A stretch of DNA of 64,000 bases. Source: Rhexocercosporidium sp. MPI-PUGE-AT-0058. Its lineage: Eukaryota > Ascomycota > Leotiomycetes > Helotiales. This document shows positions 1 to 8,780 of the stretch, piece by piece. The notes beneath the pieces were generated by a model. That model made no database searches. It had not been told where the DNA came from and was given only the letters and a program-made list of their open reading frames with translations. The stretch spans positions 496,001 through 560,000 of the forward strand of contig JAGTJL010000019.1 in NCBI GenBank assembly GCA_020746875.1, read 5' to 3'. Made by a program: the position numbers and the translations under genes. Each line of letters begins with the position of its first letter. The stretch's first letter is position 1.

Positions 1-1012
1 GGACAAGATGCCACTGATGAATTCATGGCAATCCGTACGTCCTCATCCTCGTCCCTATCCCCTTACACAAACGCCCAAACGTCCAACTGACCAAACCACA
101 GACTCCGAAACCGCCAAAGAAATGATGCAACATTATCACATCGGCTCCCTCGACGAAGCCTCCCGCGCCATCCTCCTCGACGGCCCCGAAGAGATCCCCT
201 CGGAAGCCACCACCCCCAGAGAGATCTTCCTCCAATCCAAAGTCTGGACCAAAGCGCTCCTTGCCGCCAAAAAGTCCATCTCATCCGACACTCGCATTTT
301 CACATTCTCTCTCGAGCACGAGAACCAAACGATCGGCCTCCCAATTGGCCAACATCTCATGATGCGGCTCCGCGACCCGGTGACACGAGAGGCTATCATC
401 CGCTCCTACACACCCATCTCAGAAGGCACCAACAAAGGGAAACTCGACGTCCTCGTTAAAGTATACTTCGACACCATCGAGCGCGCCGGCGGCAAGATGA
501 CAAAAGCACTCGACGCGATCCCCATAGGCCACTTCGTAGATTTTAAAGGCCCGGTCGGGAAGTTCGAGTACCTGAAGAAGGGACACTGTACTATTGGCGG
601 GAAGCCGCGGTTCGTGAAGAAGTTCATTATGATTTGCGCTGGGAGCGGGATTACGCCTATTTTCCAGGTATTGAGAGCGGTGTTGAAGGATCCTGAGGAT
701 GAGACGAGGTGTCTTGTACTGGATGGGAATAGGCTTGAGGCTGATATTCTCTGCAAGGAGGAGATGGATGGGTTGGTTAGGGGGCAGCAGGAGAGGTGTA
801 GGTTGCTTTATGCTTTGACGAAGCCGGACGAGAGTTGGAAGGGGTTGGTTGGGCGGATGGGGAAGGAGTTGTTGGAGAAGGAGGTCGGGCAGTGTCGGTC
901 GACGGATGGGGATGAATTGGTCTTGATTTGTGGACCGGGTGCGTTGGAGAAGAGTGTGCATGGGTTCTTGAATGATATGGGGTGGAAGGATGAGGATTTG
1001 TTGTTCTTTTAG
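1..1012 (+). CDS. niaD: Nitrate reductase [NADPH], C-terminal part (5' end outside window)
   Basis: This is the 3' part of an assimilatory nitrate reductase, the cytosolic enzyme that reduces nitrate to nitrite with NADPH. Exons are 1-34 and 102-1012; the intron at 35-101 starts GTACGT and ends ACAG. Reading through the splice gives the end of a cytochrome b5 haem domain (GQDATDEFMAIHSETAKEMM), then a linker, then the ferredoxin-reductase-type FAD and NAD(P)H domains. The FAD-site signature RSYTPIS is followed by GPVGKFEY, then the nucleotide-binding CAGSGITPIF and, near the end, CGPGALEKSV. The protein ends in FF, as nitrate reductases usually do. The molybdopterin half lies to the left of the window. 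A stand-alone cytochrome b5 reductase is unlikely because the b5 domain is fused directly in front. The seen ORF opens with an internal ATG at position 8 that is not the true start. Confidence 0.93.
   Translation, partial: DKMPLMNSWQSVRPHPRPYPLTQTPKRPTDQTTDSETAKEMMQHYHIGSLDEASRAILLDGPEEIPSEATTPREIFLQSKVWTKALLAAKKSISSDTRIFTFSLEHENQTIGLPIGQHLMMRLRDPVTREAIIRSYTPISEGTNKGKLDVLVKVYFDTIERAGGKMTKALDAIPIGHFVDFKGPVGKFEYLKKGHCTIGGKPRFVKKFIMICAGSGITPIFQVLRAVLKDPEDETRCLVLDGNRLEADILCKEEMDGLVRGQQERCRLLYALTKPDESWKGLVGRMGKELLEKEVGQCRSTDGDELVLICGPGALEKSVHGFLNDMGWKDEDLLFF
35..101 (+). other. Intron in nitrate reductase gene
   Basis: A 67-bp intron with donor GTACGT at 35 and acceptor ACAG ending at 101, plus a CTGAC branch-like site near 86. 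Removing it restores the conserved cytochrome b5 reading frame (AIHSETAK). Read unspliced, the left-hand frame soon meets a stop. Confidence 0.9.
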
Positions 1013-1255
1013 TCTGCTGCTGGGTTGAACATGCATGTGAAGCGACTTGTACATATTGATTTGGACCGACGGTAGTTATGAAACCACGAGTCTGTTGGCG
1101 TTGGTGTTACATACAGATCATTAGCTGAAATCCATAGATTTTGCAAACCACTCTATGTTGCAATACTTTCAACATCTGTCACATTGTTTGCACTGAACAG
1201 GGGTATCAATCGTGGACAACAAGTAGCAGATTGAATAAGCAGCATGATTTGGAGA

Positions 1256-3221
1256 TTATCTACCAAAACCAAACCATCCTTTCTTCTGTTGCGCAGTCTG
1301 CTCTGTAGTCTGACCCTTAGCAGCCGGCTCCGGCGTACCGCTAGTCTCAATCTTCTCCTGGATTTCACGTCCTGGATACTCGATGTAATTCCACGCGGCA
1401 TCGAAGAAGAGCGGCTTGACAGGAATAGGCTCAAGTTTTGGTGGGTAGGTCACGAGGTTCTCTAGGTTCACACCCTTGGCTGGATACTCGTTGAGTTTCT
1501 CAGCTAGCGGTTGTCGGTTGGCTTGCTCTTCGGACTTTGGATTGTTGTCGGCGAGGTTGGAGAGCTCGACGAGGGCGCGGTAGTGTTGCAGTTCCCCGTC
1601 TAGGAGGTCTTTTAGATATCGTACTTCGGTTGGTGAAATAGAGATGTTAGGTGGTGAGGAGTCGGATGTATCCATTGAGGATTCGAGTTGAGAGTGTGCT
1701 GTGTTGCACTTTTCTGAGGCACGGGCGAGCAGAGCAAGTGCGTTTTTAGGGTTTGACAAAAGGGCGTGTGAGCGAGCGATTGTCAGGCATCTGATCACTT
1801 TTGTTAGTTATATCCTTCATTTTAGGCCATAGAACTCACTTCAGAGCCGAGAAGTAGCCATGCTTAGCGTCAAGCTCTGCCAGGAAATCGGTATCAGCAG
1901 CCACACCAGGGAGCTCCTTGATCGAATCCAGACTCTGTAGAATGGAATCGTAGAGGACAGCCTTCTCGCGTAGACGTGCCAGCTTACGTCCTGTTCCTTC
2001 TTCCTGCACGGTCTTCTGGTCCTTTCTCTTGCCTTGTTGAATTGTTGGACCGTTGACCATCGCTCCGTCTTGCTGTCCAACTAAGACTCTGTTTCGTCCA
2101 ATTCGCCAGCTGACCATCTCATAGCTGACTGCCGTCCGGGTAATTTGTAGACTCTGCATTCGCCTATCACTTTGACCAACTCCTTCGCCCGCCAGCTCGT
2201 CGATCGCATGCTTCGTTGCATCTACAGCATCTTGACTTGCAATGAGAATATCATCATATGCAGAGGCTCTTTCTTTGGCCTGGGCTGCCGTCACGGATGC
2301 CAGTGTCTCTTCCAACTTCTGAGCTGCACTATTAACTGAAGCTAAGGCCGTGGCAATGGCAGCATCCTCCAAATCGACTGTTCGAGACCTCCAGGTTATT
2401 GTCTTGGGAATCGTACCACCATCCGCAGTCGTTGCTTTGGCTTTCGTGGGTCGTTCATTCAAGACATCAGGATCCAACTTCTCGACTTGGGAAACAAGCT
2501 TTGAATCAGAACTTGGGAAGAACTTTCGCGCTATAGCTTCGATAGCGACAGTACGAGGCATTCGCATCTGGTATGCTCCATATCGTATGCTCGGATCGAC
2601 TGGATCCAACAATAGATCCTTGAACATGTCGCTCTTTGTAGATGTAGCTAGCGCACTGTATATGATCCTAGCCTCTGAATAACTCTTCACGCAAGGCTCC
2701 CAGCTCTGCTTTTCGAATGCCGTAGCTCCAGAGAGAGAAGCTGCATATGCACGTGCTTCCAGAACATCCTCGTCCACTGCCCCAGTGGTTCCTTGATCTG
2801 CAAGAAGCTGGAACAGATCTTTGGCATATGTTGTAGCTTTATGTAGACGAGAAATAATATGGGTCCGGGTTGAGCCAGTAATGCCTTTCTTCTCCGTGGA
2901 ATGGATCTCCCTCATAGACATCGCATGTGCCCAGGCACGCTCCGACGTGAGTAACAAGAGGCGGACGAATCTAGTAAAGAATTAGCACATGTATGACCAA
3001 GACGTCATTTAAAGAAATGTAACATACTCATGGTCGCGAGCAATATCCTCAGCAGTTACCTGGGTCTTGTCTGAGTCGTACTTCGCGCGGGGTTTTGTCG
3101 CAATTCCCAGCTTCTTCCTTAAGTTGTGGATTCGGTTCGACAGACCCTTTCGATATGTCGCATAGTCCCCCTCCAGCTTCGCCTTCTCGCGCCCGGATGC
3201 GACAAACTTGGTGACCTCCAT
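1256..3221 (-). CDS. srp68: Signal recognition particle subunit SRP68
   Basis: SRP68 is the large SRP protein that binds 7S RNA and SRP72 in co-translational targeting to the ER. Exons on the minus strand are 3221-3028, 2970-1840 and 1790-1256, giving 619 aa. Introns are 2971-3027 (57 bp, GTATGT...TAG) and 1791-1839 (49 bp, GTGAGT...CAG). The N-terminal region MEVTKFVASGREKAKLEGDY followed by LSNRIHNLRKKLG and LLLLTSERAWAHAMSM is the RNA-binding domain typical of fungal SRP68. The C-terminal helical region is the expected SRP72-binding end and finishes WFGFGR. I chose ATG 3221 because the conserved domain begins there; an in-frame ATG at 3335 would add 38 residues. The gene is head-to-head with the PPR gene at 3682 and tail-to-tail with nitrate reductase. 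Confidence 0.95.
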
Positions 3222-3681
3222 CTGTGGTTGTGTAGTGTTGTCAAGTCCCAGCAGCTTTCTGTACAATGACTGTTGGTGGGGTCGCGAGTTCGCGGATTTG
3301 TGGTTTGGTTTGCCGAAGGAACCCAGCCCCGACATGCATCAGCCCATTGCAGGGAGTAAAATGCGCTAAAAATGTTGTCTTCATCGAAGACCTCGACCTC
3401 AGTCTGAGCTTTTGCCTCCTATCCATCACCACTCTTCTGAAAAATCCCACGCACCAGCAACAGCTGCTTTGGAACTGCAGCTACCAGGGTGCAACTGCTT
3501 CGTGATTTCAGCTTCAAAGCATGTTCATCGGTACGGTTCTTTAAGCTGTACTCAGCCTTCAAGATCTGTAGCTAACTTGTTGCTTGGAACCTTTGTAGAA
3601 CCATTGTACATGCTCGATTCCTCAAGGTGACAATCTGCAACGAAACACTTCACCTGGGGCCTTCATTGGCGCGGATAGGGC
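3222..3681. promoter_or_regulatory. Shared promoter region between SRP68 and the PPR gene
   Basis: This 460-bp gap separates two divergent housekeeping genes, so both promoters must lie here. I see no clear TATA box. The interval shrinks to about 350 bp if SRP68 starts at 3335. Confidence 0.6.
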
Positions 3682-6600
3682 ATGCTGGAGCGTACGGCAG
3701 GATGTCTAGAATCAGGCAGTCTCCGGCGCCTGCTGCCAGCATCCAAGAAGGCAATGAAGAGCCGCCGAACACTTCACTCGTCGTTCTGGAGTCATGGTGC
3801 TAGCGATCTGGAGATGTCTCCATTGTGGACTGCTTTGGCTCAGGTAGCAGCTCCTGCCGAGCAGCAAGGAGAACGAGATGTGCAGCAACAACGGCCAGCC
3901 GCAATGGGACATACCGGCATGCTCTTGGACTTTTTATACCCAGCTGGAACGCTGAATTTCTTGCGGCAATATTCGGGTTGGGGGGTTGACAGGGCTGGCA
4001 GTAGACTCGCGAGGAGTGGGTTGGAAAAGCTAGGCCATCGCCAGTATACTTCGTCCGCACAGGATGTCACCCTAAACATGACAGGCAATTCTGTGGAAGC
4101 AGCAATAGCGGAAGACAACTTAGACGCGGAAAGTTGGAGCATGGCTCAGTTCTACGAAAAACTTGGTCTGACCCAAGATTACGATTTTGAAGAAGCTTGG
4201 CGACGATACTCTCTGCTAGAAGTTGATGAGCAGCAAGATCCCCTCCGCAGACAGCTCATGCGCTACCTATCAACCTCAGAACGACTCGTTGATGCCGAAA
4301 GAACTATACAACTATTTGAAGCTTTGGACCAGGAGCAAAGAACACCTCTTACATACAGACATACTATACGAGCCTACCTCAAGATGCGCAATCTTGCAGA
4401 TGCAATGACCTTGCATTCCGTGGCTCGCGAAAAACTTAAGTTTCCGGCGGGTGCGGAGGAACTGCTGGCTTACCTAGTCAAGAACTCTTCATGGTCACGA
4501 GCATTCTCTGTGTGGAAAGACTTCAATGTCCTTAGGGCTCAGTCATCGCAGTTGAGTTACAATGTATTCGAAATCCTCGATAAAGATCCCACAATTGGAA
4601 GCCAGGCCATCGAATTAGCGGGATATGTGAACAGAAGGATTGAGAACATGTCTCCTGATACTGTGTCTGATGAATCTGCAGATCTCATAAGATTTGCTTC
4701 GGGGATTATTCGAAGAGCTTTACGGAGCACTAAAACATTCAATCCTGCAAGATTTACTGGCCTTTTGACGATTCTGCATGATTGGAAGTTGGCTACTCCT
4801 TCACTCTACGACCAAGTTATTTCTATGCTCATGGAATTGAACGAGACGAAACTTGCAATCAAGTGCTATCGCAGAGCACGCTGTTCGAAGGAAATCCTAT
4901 TCAGTCGCAAAACACTTCACATGCTTCTGAAAATTTGCTGTGACTATCACAGCGTCCTTGGCATGCAGCAAATTTTAGATGACTTCTTTCGATTCTACTC
5001 AAGGCCAACTCGTACAGCTTACAGGATGTGCATGAACGAGTTCGCTGCTCAAGGTGACACTCAAACCGTTCATGCCCTCTTTGATCAATTACGCGAGCGA
5101 GACCAAGGAAGACAATTACAAAATCTCAGCGAGTTGACGCCGGTGCTTCATGTGCATGCAAAACGAGGCGAGGTGCAGGAGGTTGTCAGCTTGTTCGAGC
5201 AGATTCGAAATGAGTATGGTCTACAGCCAGATCTCCGGTGCTGGAACATTCTCATCAATGCATATGGCAAAGTTCACGATGTGGACCGCGCGTATCATTG
5301 TTTCGAGCAGCTCCTTAGCGATGAAATACTTCAACCAGACGATTACACCTTTGGAACCTTGATGGGCATCTGTACTGCTCGTGGTGACGTCGATCGGGTT
5401 ATCGGACTTTACATGTTCGCTCAAGAGCAGAACATTAAGCCTAGCGCTGCCATGCTTGACTGTCTAGTCTTATCCCATATGCAGGCAGGAGACCTACAGA
5501 AAGCTGAGACAATCTGTGAGGACGCTCTCAAAATGGAGCTCAAGGATTCTCGAACACGAATGTGGAACCACCTCCTAACAGGGCATGCGTTGAATCGCGA
5601 TCTTGTTAGCGTCAATCGACTGCTTCAGCGCATGTCAGAAGCAGGTGTTGACTATGACAAGTACACTTACGCTGCGTTGATGCAGTCATTGGCTATGGTC
5701 AAACAACCGGATAGAGCATATGCTGTCATGACAGATGTAATGCCACAGGCTGGAATCCAAGCAACAAGCTTTCATTACGCTGTTGCCATGGGTGGCTACC
5801 TCGCCAACGGGGAGGTATCGAAGGTCTTCAAGTTGCAGAAGCGAATGGAAAAGCGCAATATCAGATTATCTGCAAGTACGAAATTGTTGGCCTTGAAGGC
5901 CACGGTGATGGAGGACGAAAAGTTATTAGAGGATGGCACAAATGAAGAGAAGCTGAACCGCGCTCTTGAACTGTTCCAAGAGGTCATCGCTTCTGCAGAC
6001 CCTCAGGATGTCTCTGATCCTGCCAGGAAAGGTGTCAGTCGGGTACCTCTGGACATCGCGTATTCAACGGCGGTCAACCGGTACATCATATACGTCCTGG
6101 GCCAGTATGCGGAGTTTTCGACTGTGGATAATCTCTATGATGCCTACAGAAAATCTCTGCCTGCATCTCAACAAGACCAGGCTCCTCTCGACATTATGTG
6201 GACTCTCATGGGAGCAAAACTGCAGGAAAGGGACCACGAAACAGTTCAGAAATGCTGGGAAATCTCACTCACACAAGCCAAGGAATTGGGGAAGCCAGTC
6301 CAGTCAGCCTCCGGGCACTTGCCAGAAGATCACCTCATTCAGAAGAAGCCTCAAAAGATCCTTCCCGCTCGACAGTTAGACCTGGCAAGACATCTCGGAC
6401 TCTACATGCGATCCCTGCATGCCCAACAAAAGACCGATGAGATGATTGCAACGGTGGACGGCCTATTGAGCGACGGTTTCGCCCTTGACAACCACAATTG
6501 GAACACCTATATCGCGTTCTTGGCCATAAGGCACAAATACCAGCTCGGCTTCCGCCTTTGCGAAACCTACCTGATGGACCAGTGGACCAGCTGGGCACGA

Positions 6601-6867
6601 ATCCGATGGACGCTACCTGAGCGCAATCGTCTTTCTACAGAACTTCGAGCGAAAAGGAAACATCCTATGCATTTCCGACCCAAGTACCTTACCATTCTGC
6701 ACCTGGCCAGAGGCTACCTAGAGCTTCAATCTATGGCAGCCGAGTCACCCTACAGCGAAAGCATGCTTACCGATCTGGAGCGGGAATGCCCGAGGGTCGT
6801 GAGAGCAATTACGACGATGCAACGTGTTGATGATCATCTTGAGCGGACTATCCTACGAGGATACTGA
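3682..6867 (+). CDS. cya-5: Pentatricopeptide repeat protein, cya-5-like (mitochondrial COX1 expression)
   Basis: A single-exon protein of 1061 aa. The N-terminus (MLERTAGCLESGSLRRLLPA, then a basic stretch with KSRRTLHSSFW) is Arg/Ser-rich without acidic residues and fits a mitochondrial presequence. Residues about 180-960 are repeated helix pairs of PPR type; for example LRCWNILINAYGKVHDVDRA near residue 517 is followed at about 35-residue spacing by DDYTFGTLMGICTARGDVDR. Proteins with this start and length in filamentous ascomycetes are annotated as cya-5, which is needed for COX1 mRNA maturation or translation in Neurospora. That function is taken from family knowledge; the PPR architecture is seen directly. 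The start ATG at 3682 keeps the presequence. The gene is divergent from SRP68. Confidence 0.85.
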   Translation: MLERTAGCLESGSLRRLLPASKKAMKSRRTLHSSFWSHGASDLEMSPLWTALAQVAAPAEQQGERDVQQQRPAAMGHTGMLLDFLYPAGTLNFLRQYSGWGVDRAGSRLARSGLEKLGHRQYTSSAQDVTLNMTGNSVEAAIAEDNLDAESWSMAQFYEKLGLTQDYDFEEAWRRYSLLEVDEQQDPLRRQLMRYLSTSERLVDAERTIQLFEALDQEQRTPLTYRHTIRAYLKMRNLADAMTLHSVAREKLKFPAGAEELLAYLVKNSSWSRAFSVWKDFNVLRAQSSQLSYNVFEILDKDPTIGSQAIELAGYVNRRIENMSPDTVSDESADLIRFASGIIRRALRSTKTFNPARFTGLLTILHDWKLATPSLYDQVISMLMELNETKLAIKCYRRARCSKEILFSRKTLHMLLKICCDYHSVLGMQQILDDFFRFYSRPTRTAYRMCMNEFAAQGDTQTVHALFDQLRERDQGRQLQNLSELTPVLHVHAKRGEVQEVVSLFEQIRNEYGLQPDLRCWNILINAYGKVHDVDRAYHCFEQLLSDEILQPDDYTFGTLMGICTARGDVDRVIGLYMFAQEQNIKPSAAMLDCLVLSHMQAGDLQKAETICEDALKMELKDSRTRMWNHLLTGHALNRDLVSVNRLLQRMSEAGVDYDKYTYAALMQSLAMVKQPDRAYAVMTDVMPQAGIQATSFHYAVAMGGYLANGEVSKVFKLQKRMEKRNIRLSASTKLLALKATVMEDEKLLEDGTNEEKLNRALELFQEVIASADPQDVSDPARKGVSRVPLDIAYSTAVNRYIIYVLGQYAEFSTVDNLYDAYRKSLPASQQDQAPLDIMWTLMGAKLQERDHETVQKCWEISLTQAKELGKPVQSASGHLPEDHLIQKKPQKILPARQLDLARHLGLYMRSLHAQQKTDEMIATVDGLLSDGFALDNHNWNTYIAFLAIRHKYQLGFRLCETYLMDQWTSWARIRWTLPERNRLSTELRAKRKHPMHFRPKYLTILHLARGYLELQSMAAESPYSESMLTDLERECPRVVRAITTMQRVDDHLERTILRGY

Positions 6868-7092
6868 GTGTACTGTGTATATTTTCCTGTAAAAATTGTA
6901 CTATATTGTATCCTAGATCCTATAGATGTTCTTCCAGAAAGCTGAATCGAACTATGTTTTCACTCTTCATCCGCATCTCCAGGCAATATTTTTCCTCGTA
7001 CGCTCGACATCGTTGTGTGATGTTTCTTTTCCATCCCAAACTTGATGCTCCCTTGTCTTAACAACTCCTCGCTTAACAACCTTTCTTCATAA

Positions 7093-8155
7093 TCAACATT
7101 CACCCCCAAACCCAATTACCTCACCACCAATCCCGCCCATACCCAAACTATCAATCCCCAATGCCACCGCCCTCCGCATAACCCACCCCGCCGCCTCCCT
7201 CGCCTCCCTTGCATACGTCAAATGTGCCCCGTGACCCTCCTACCACCCCTACATATATCATCACCCTCATGACAGAACGTCAGCACCCTCCTCTTATCCA
7301 CGCCCTGAATCATCGTCCCGTTCTGAGGATCCCCGAATAGTACTATACATGATATTCTTGAGGTTATGTATAGCGGGAGGGAGGAGAGCGAGAGGTGAAT
7401 TAATTGTGCTCCTTGGGAGTAGCCGGAGAGGAGGAGGGGGGTTGAGGAGCACGTTGTTAAGGTGTAGGTTATGAAGGACGCTTTGTGAGGATGTTGTTAA
7501 TGCGTATCCCGTAGGATCTCGAGATGGAAGAGAGGGGAGAGGGGGGTTAGTCGTGTAGGGGAAGAGAGGCGTACATCATAGCAGCTCCCGTCGTAGATCC
7601 ACCAGCGAAGAACCCGGCTGGTTGGGCTTCGTAATCCACGCCTTGTATGGCGAGTTCGTCTGTTCCATTTATGTGTTCTGCTAGAGCGGCAAAGAAGGGT
7701 GGACCGGTTAGGATTCCGACGTTGCCTGTTTTGTTCCGTAGAGAGTCATTAGCGATTCTCCTGTACTATTCTATAGGTCTTATTGTACATTATTCGCTAA
7801 CTTGCAAACTTGCACATACTCCTGATTTGCAAGAAGAGTACAATGATTAAGAACAGGTGAGTGTGACCTAAGGCGAGATAGAGATGTAGAAGAAGCAGCT
7901 AAAGCAGACATACCAGGTTCACCCGTCCCCCGCAAAAACAACACTCATCCTCGGACACCCCTTCCCCCCATCCCATTCCTCAACCCATTCTGGAAAATCA
8001 CCGTTCCATGATCGCCCAAGAACGCAGTTAATCCCGCAGTGAGACTCGAGTCTGTGGCGCCCAGTCTACCTTCTACCGCTTCTAAGATGTCAGAACCTAA
8101 GGGGTGGCTTGGGTAGATATGAAGAGAGTGAGGACGCAGAGGATGATAAGTGGTC
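7093..8155 (-). pseudogene. Cutinase pseudogene (several frameshifts)
   Basis: Read on the minus strand, conserved cutinase pieces occur in the right order but in different frames. A hydrophobic signal-like stretch (LIILCVLTLFISTQ, near 8100-8150) is followed by LTAGLTAFLGDHG and, in another frame, EWVEEWDGGKGCPRMSVVFA. Then come RGTGEPG, a plausible intron (7726-7913, GTATGT...CAG), GNVGILTGPPFFAAL and GVDYEAQPAGFFAGG. The nucleophile motif GYSQGAQ is at 7412-7426, followed by VLFGDPQNG and the Asp region FCHEGDDIC. The final His region (AHLTYAREA) is reached only after a 1-nt shift in a run of four G at 7227-7230. Another shift disrupts FARGTG near 7926-7933. No start codon remains before the signal stretch. 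Cutinases are secreted serine esterases of plant cutin. With at least three shifts the copy is dead unless the assembly is wrong in several places. Confidence 0.85.
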
Positions 8156-8780
8156 TAGATAGGAACACTTGTGAAGTTTATTGTTACTTTGTCCGTGACT
8201 CCGCTGGACAGAGGTGGACTTGAGAACGAAATTCAACTGAGCAAAAGAAGATCATGGGATCCATGGCGTGGTCTATAGATGAGTTGTCGATGCTCAATCT
8301 CATGAAACGGGAAATCCAAACATTCCAAGCTTTAAAACACACTTCATGATGTGGCGGTGCGGGACGAAACTCGGGACTTTCGGCTGATCTCAAGGGCCAG
8401 CTAGATTAAAATCATGTGAAGAGTTTGGAAATGGATGATGATATGATGTTAGAATTGGGACCCAGTAAGTTTCGAAATACAGGCTCCCGCTGAGTGAACT
8501 GCTATAAGAAGCTAAGCAATTCCGACCAAACAGCGAAGAGACGAAAAGAGTCAAAAGACAAACGTAGGAAAATAATAGGAGTTTGTGATTTAATTAGTTT
8601 TTGCATTTGATGTGGGTAATAATATGTGCAGTAAACAAACAATAGAAAATTCCAAATAAGGTCAATGCTACGGACTTGACCAGTGAATACTCCAATCCTC
8701 GCCAGATATCCTAGGCTCCATGCTCCATTCCAAATTCCGGGTATCCCTATAAACAATTTACTCCGGCGATAGCCAACAAC
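8156..8780. other. Intergenic, 3' flank of the Atos-domain gene
   Basis: About 600 bp between the start region of the cutinase pseudogene and the stop codon of the next minus-strand gene. It probably contains the 3' UTR of the latter. Short open frames here show no recognisable protein. Confidence 0.5.
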
